From: Chitinophagaceae bacterium UBA1931
GTDB taxonomy: Bacteria; Bacteroidota; Bacteroidia; Chitinophagales; Chitinophagaceae
Length of the DNA stretch: 64,000 bases
NCBI GenBank assembly: GCA_002337125.1
Contig: DDFJ01000003.1
Span: 1-64,000 of the forward strand
Direction: 5' to 3'
Made by a program: the position numbers and the translations under genes. Under the pieces are notes generated by a model that was not told the DNA's origin, made no database searches, and worked only from the letters and a program-made list of their open reading frames with translations. Below, piece by piece: positions 60,559-64,000 of the stretch (position 1 is the stretch's first letter; every line of letters starts with the position of its first letter).

Positions 60559-62300
60559 TTACGAATGAACTTTTCTCCCAATGGAGTAAGAAAAAAGATA
60601 CACCTCAGTTCGCTCCTACTGTTAAAAGAGCCGTTGTTTATACCCGTGTTTCTTCCAAAGAACAGTTTGATAAAAACCTCAGCTTGGATTGGCAACGAAA
60701 AACAATTGAAGAGTTTGCAGGACGTAATGGTTTTGACATCCTGAACTTTTTTGGTGGTACTTATGAAAGTGCAAAGACGGATGGACGCAAAGAGTTCCAG
60801 TCAATGCTGGAGTATATCCGTAAACAAAAAGGAAAGATCAGTCACATCCTTGTTTATCTTCTGGATCGTTTTAGCCGCACAGGTGGCGGAGCTATTAAAC
60901 TTGCACAGGACTTACGTGAAAAATATGGTGTTACCATTGTTGCCGTTACCCAACCCATTGATACAAGTAATCCTGGTGGTGTGTTTCAGCAAAACATGCA
61001 GTTCCTGTTTTCACAATACGATAATGAATTAAGAAAACAAAGAGCTGTTGCTGGTATTAAAGAAAAACTGGAACGTGGTATCTGGTGTATGAAACCTCCA
61101 ATGGGTTATGATATTATCCGTAGTAATGGTGAACGCAAAATTGTGGTCAATAAAGAAGGGAAGCTTTTGCGTAAAGCTTTTGAATGGAAATTGCAGGGCA
61201 TGAAAAACGAAGAAATCCTTGCCCAACTCAAAGCAAAGGGTTTAAACATCTACAAACAAAAACTGAGTATGACTTTCAGTAACCCTTTTTACTGTGGTCT
61301 GATTGCAAATAAAATGCTTAATGGACGTTTGATTGATGGCCAGCATGAAAAACTGGTTTCAAAAGAAGTTTTTCTGAAAGTAAACAACATCAGGGCAGCT
61401 GCAAATAAATATGGTGTTGCACATCAAAAAGAAATTGCTCAGATACCGCTTAAAGTCTTTATGCATTGCCCGCATTGTGGTGAAGGTTATACCGGCTATG
61501 TTGTAAAAGCAAAGAACCTCTGGTATTATAAATGCCGCACAAAGGGTTGTTGTGCAAACAAAAATGCGTCTAAAGTCAATGCACAGTTTATGGAGTTTCT
61601 TTCGCAATATGAAATCAAAAAAGAATACATTTCACTGTTAATTGATGAACTGCTTGATTCAACTGAAAAGATTAATGAAGCAAATAAACAGCAGCAACAG
61701 GAAGTCAATAAATCTATGCAGGATGTTCAGAAAAAAATAGATGTGATTGAAGAAAAGTTTTTTGTTGAAGGAGTAATGTCACAAGAGACTTATGAAAAAC
61801 TATTGGCGAAATACGCAAAAGAAAAGACTGAAATTGCCGGATTATCCAGAGAAAATTTTTCAGGGAGTTCGAACCTTGATGAAATCATTACTGAAGCTGT
61901 TACCTTTTCTTCCAAACTCGCTCTGGCATGGAGTTCCAGCGATGTCAAACAAAAAGAACAAATACAAAAACTGCTGTTTCCTGATGGTGTAAGCTATGAT
62001 ATGAAAAACGAGGTATTTCGAACTACGAAAGTTAATCTACTTCTTTCTTTAAATGCAGAACTGGCGGGGTTTTCAGAAGATGATATAAATAAACAAGGTG
62101 GCATCAAAGCCACCTTGTCCAATTCAGTCGGGAGGACAGGATTCGAACCTGCGACCCCCTGGTCCCAAACCAGGTATTCTACCGGGCTGAACTACCTCCC
62201 GCTCAACAACCGTTTTACCAGTTGCTTCCCCTTAAGGGGTTGCAAAAATAGCTGTCTATTATTAAAGTGCCAAAAAAACAAATCCCAAATTCAAAGATGA
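60555..62300 (+). CDS. Large serine recombinase; frame runs through tRNA-Pro
   Basis: A 581-codon frame. The N-terminal resolvase domain (about 24-165) has the catalytic Ser33 in VVYTRVSSKEQ and LVYLLDRFSRTGG. The recombinase domain (about 185-290), a zinc ribbon (CPHCGEGY near 305, CRTKGCC near 330) and a coiled coil (about 360-430) follow. Genuine family sequence ends near residue 500 (LLFPDGVSYDMKNEVFRTTK). The last part reads through the tRNA-Pro terminator and antisense through tRNA-Pro as GRTGFEPATPW, a known tRNA artefact, so the true C terminus is uncertain. The gene's 3' end abutting a tRNA suggests integration there. Confidence 0.87.
   Translation: MITNELFSQWSKKKDTPQFAPTVKRAVVYTRVSSKEQFDKNLSLDWQRKTIEEFAGRNGFDILNFFGGTYESAKTDGRKEFQSMLEYIRKQKGKISHILVYLLDRFSRTGGGAIKLAQDLREKYGVTIVAVTQPIDTSNPGGVFQQNMQFLFSQYDNELRKQRAVAGIKEKLERGIWCMKPPMGYDIIRSNGERKIVVNKEGKLLRKAFEWKLQGMKNEEILAQLKAKGLNIYKQKLSMTFSNPFYCGLIANKMLNGRLIDGQHEKLVSKEVFLKVNNIRAAANKYGVAHQKEIAQIPLKVFMHCPHCGEGYTGYVVKAKNLWYYKCRTKGCCANKNASKVNAQFMEFLSQYEIKKEYISLLIDELLDSTEKINEANKQQQQEVNKSMQDVQKKIDVIEEKFFVEGVMSQETYEKLLAKYAKEKTEIAGLSRENFSGSSNLDEIITEAVTFSSKLALAWSSSDVKQKEQIQKLLFPDGVSYDMKNEVFRTTKVNLLLSLNAELAGFSEDDINKQGGIKATLSNSVGRTGFEPATPWSQTRYSTGLNYLPLNNRFTSCFPLRGCKNSCLLLKCQKNKSQIQR
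62079..62118 (-). terminator. tRNA-Pro terminator
   Basis: ACAAGGTGGC (62093-62102) and GCCACCTTGT (62109-62118) form a perfect 10-bp stem with a 6-nt loop, followed on the minus strand by TTATTTATAT. It begins 10 nt past the tRNA-Pro 3' end. It also lies inside the recombinase frame. Confidence 0.75.
62128..62201 (-). tRNA. tRNA-Pro (anticodon TGG)
   Basis: A 74-nt cloverleaf on the minus strand: acceptor CGGGAGG/CCTCCCG with discriminator A, D-arm with GTTCAGCCCGGTAGA, anticodon loop TTTGGGA (anticodon TGG at 62167-62165), T-arm GCAGGTTCGAATCCTGT. CCA is not encoded. It lies between dnaA and the serine recombinase and is a likely attachment site. Confidence 0.95.
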
Positions 62301-62311
62301 ATTTGGGATTT
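62272..62311 (-). terminator. dnaA terminator
   Basis: A perfect 13-bp inverted repeat (AAATCCCAAATTC, 62280-62292, with 62299-62311) and 6-nt loop, followed on the minus strand by TGTTTTTTT. It begins 18 nt past the dnaA stop. Confidence 0.85.
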
Positions 62312-62329
62312 TTATAGTTTCGTCTGTTA

Positions 62330-63763
62330 TTACATGGCTGCCAGCTGTACTTTTTGCTGTAATTCCAGTACACTTTCTTTAAACATATTGTCGGTATCCA
62401 TTAAATCCTTCACTGTTTGGCAGGAGTGGATAACCGTTGTATGATCTCTTCCTCCAAAATGCTCACCAATGGTTTTCAGTGAATTTTTAGTGAAAGTCTT
62501 AGCCAGGTACATGGTGATTTGCCTTGCCTGTACAATTTCACGTTTACGTGTTTTTTGTAACAGCTTTTCATAAGGCACATCAAAATAATCACACACCATT
62601 TTCTGGATAGCGTCAATCGTAATTTCTTTCGAGGAGGTTTTTACAAAATTCTTCAGCACTTTCTTTGCAAGATCAAGATCGATCTCTTTTTTATTCAGCG
62701 AGGATTGTGCCAATAATGAAATAAGTGCTCCTTCCAGTTCACGAACATTGGTGTTAATGTTGTAAGCAATATATTTTACAACATCTTTATGCATATCAAG
62801 TCCGTCGTTCTTCATTTTCTTTTCCAGGATGTCGATACGTGTTTCGTAATCCGGCATCTGAAGATCTGCACTTAAACCCCAGCGGAAACGGCTCAGCAAA
62901 CGCTCTTGTACACCTTCAAGATCCTTTGGAGGTTTATCAGATGTAAGCACTAACTGCTTACCGCTTTGATGTAAATGATTAAAGATGGCAAAGAATGCAT
63001 CCTGTGATTTTTCAGCACGGTTGAAGAACTGCACATCATCAAGGATCAGTACATCTACCAGTTGATAGAAATGAATAAAATCGTTGATGGCATTATTGCG
63101 GCTGTGATCAACAAACTGGTTAATGAATTTTTCTGAGCTTACATACAATACCACTTTGTTTGGGTGTTGACGTTTCACATCATTACCAATTGCCTGTGCA
63201 AGGTGTGTTTTACCTAAACCAACTCCCCCATAAATCACCAATGGATTAAAGGAAGTAGCTCCGGGTTTATCAGCAACTGTTTTACCTGCCCTGCGGGCTA
63301 CACGGTTACAATCGCCTTCAATAAATGCATCAAATGTATAGTTAGGGTTAAGCTGAGGATCAATCTGAACCTTCTTTAAACCCGGTATTACAAACGGGTT
63401 CTTTACAGGATTATTAATCACCAGCGGAAAGTCCATTTCGTTATTTGTGTAAGTTTTATATCCATGTCCCGGAACATCCATTGTAATAGGCTGGTTATGG
63501 TTATTACCACTATCCATCATAATGCGATATTCGAGATTAGCATCTTTACCTAATTCTCTTTTCAGTGTTTTTGCCAGTAAGGTTACATAATGTTCTTCCA
63601 GATATTCAAAGAAGAACTGACTGGGTACCTGGATCGTCAAAATCTTATCTCTCAGTTCAACAGGTTTGATTGGTTCAAACCATGTTTTAAAATGCTGCCA
63701 CTCCACTATGTCCTTAATGATAGTCAAACAACTTTTCCATACCTGATCTGCCGTTTTCATCAT
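62330..63763 (-). CDS. dnaA: Chromosomal replication initiator DnaA
   Basis: A 477-residue protein with all four DnaA domains. Domain I (about 1-85, TADQVWKSCLTIIKD) and a linker are followed by the AAA+ domain with Walker A GGVGLGKTHL (about 180), Walker B VLILDDVQFF and sensor RLLSRFRWGL. Domain IV has the DnaA signature GGRDHTTVIHSCQTV near residue 450. It binds DnaA boxes to open oriC. Tandem ATG codons at 63763 and 63760 make the first residue ambiguous. It is followed by its own terminator and tRNA-Pro. Confidence 0.98.
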   Translation of the reverse strand: MMKTADQVWKSCLTIIKDIVEWQHFKTWFEPIKPVELRDKILTIQVPSQFFFEYLEEHYVTLLAKTLKRELGKDANLEYRIMMDSGNNHNQPITMDVPGHGYKTYTNNEMDFPLVINNPVKNPFVIPGLKKVQIDPQLNPNYTFDAFIEGDCNRVARRAGKTVADKPGATSFNPLVIYGGVGLGKTHLAQAIGNDVKRQHPNKVVLYVSSEKFINQFVDHSRNNAINDFIHFYQLVDVLILDDVQFFNRAEKSQDAFFAIFNHLHQSGKQLVLTSDKPPKDLEGVQERLLSRFRWGLSADLQMPDYETRIDILEKKMKNDGLDMHKDVVKYIAYNINTNVRELEGALISLLAQSSLNKKEIDLDLAKKVLKNFVKTSSKEITIDAIQKMVCDYFDVPYEKLLQKTRKREIVQARQITMYLAKTFTKNSLKTIGEHFGGRDHTTVIHSCQTVKDLMDTDNMFKESVLELQQKVQLAAM

Positions 63764-64000
63764 TTTTCCTAAAGCAGTTTTTATATAATGAGTTAATAAT
63801 AGTCTGTCGTTCTCTTAGCATTTTCTATAATGTCAGCCACTATAAAAAAACAGGAGGGGATAGCGAATATCAACACTTTTTGTGGAAAAAAAAATTTTTT
63901 ATTACAATGATTTTTTACCTACAGAAATTGTTTTAGCCCCGGAAAAATTTTTGCGTTTTTCCTTGGAAAATTCAAAATCTAATCTACCGAGTTGCAACCC
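63764..64000. other. dnaA upstream region
   Basis: AT-rich, no frame. One DnaA-box-like site, TTTTCCACA, lies on the minus strand (63889-63881), one base off TTATCCACA. A single imperfect box does not make an origin; it could serve dnaA autoregulation. The window ends here. Confidence 0.4.

Noticed and set aside
61862..61877. GAGTTCGAACCTT inside the recombinase gene as an extra copy of R1 or an att core
   Set aside because: Only 13 bases match and they encode normal in-frame residues of the protein; most likely coincidence.
63881..63889. Origin of replication upstream of dnaA
   Set aside because: Only a single imperfect DnaA box is visible and no box cluster or unwinding-element pattern; in Bacteroidota oriC need not lie beside dnaA.
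1..64000. CRISPR array
   Set aside because: No run of short regularly spaced repeats with unique spacers was found; the 126-bp repeat has only two units and no cas genes are nearby.

Overview
The window comes from a member of the Bacteroidota, most likely the Chitinophagaceae. The basis is three SusC/SusD outer-membrane pairs, an ECF sigma/FecR cascade feeding a SusC with an N-terminal STN domain, promoter elements of the Bacteroidota type (TAnnTTTG), weak ribosome binding sites, AT-rich intergenic DNA and a tRNA gene without an encoded CCA. The genus is inference; nothing in the sequence fixes it.

Region 1 (about 0.2-29.6 kb) is a large polysaccharide utilisation locus that looks built for chondroitin/dermatan sulfate. 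A minus-strand block runs SusC, SusD, a DUF5017 lipoprotein, a chondroitinase-AC-type PL8 lyase, a sulfatase, a chondroitinase-ABC-type PL8 lyase, three more sulfatases and a chondroitinase-B/PL6 lyase. A divergent plus-strand operon (GH105-DUF4861 fusion, KduD, NahK-like kinase) handles the unsaturated uronic acid and the amino sugar. A LacI regulator, a signal-less CBM9-like protein, a GH2 enzyme and a beta-helix protein lie at the left end. Two identical 14-bp LacI-type palindromes sit in the two divergent promoter regions and tie the locus together. Diverged direct repeats lie at its two outer edges.

Region 2 (about 30.5-35.7 kb) is a respiratory operon: a three-cysteine Rrf2 regulator, CcoN with a long N-terminal extension, CcoO fused to a second cytochrome c, two small membrane proteins, a truncated haemoglobin and a 2Fe-2S ferredoxin.

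Region 3 (about 36.0-49.2 kb) is a second glycan locus on the minus strand: ECF sigma, FecR anti-sigma, STN-type SusC, SusD, GH18 lipoprotein, GlcNAc-6-sulfatase-like enzyme and GH2. The enzyme set would fit a 6-sulfated Gal/GlcNAc glycan such as keratan sulfate or sulfated N/O-glycans (inference).

Region 4 (about 49.2-59.3 kb) begins with 2.4 kb of decayed DNA holding a sigma-factor fragment and an AraC pseudogene. An intact AraC regulator, a SusC/SusD pair without enzymes and a ROK repressor that overlaps SusC follow.

Region 5 (59.3-64 kb) is an integration hotspot next to dnaA: a truncated hsdR fragment, a small protein, a large serine recombinase whose frame runs through the tRNA-Pro terminator and antisense through tRNA-Pro(TGG), and then dnaA.
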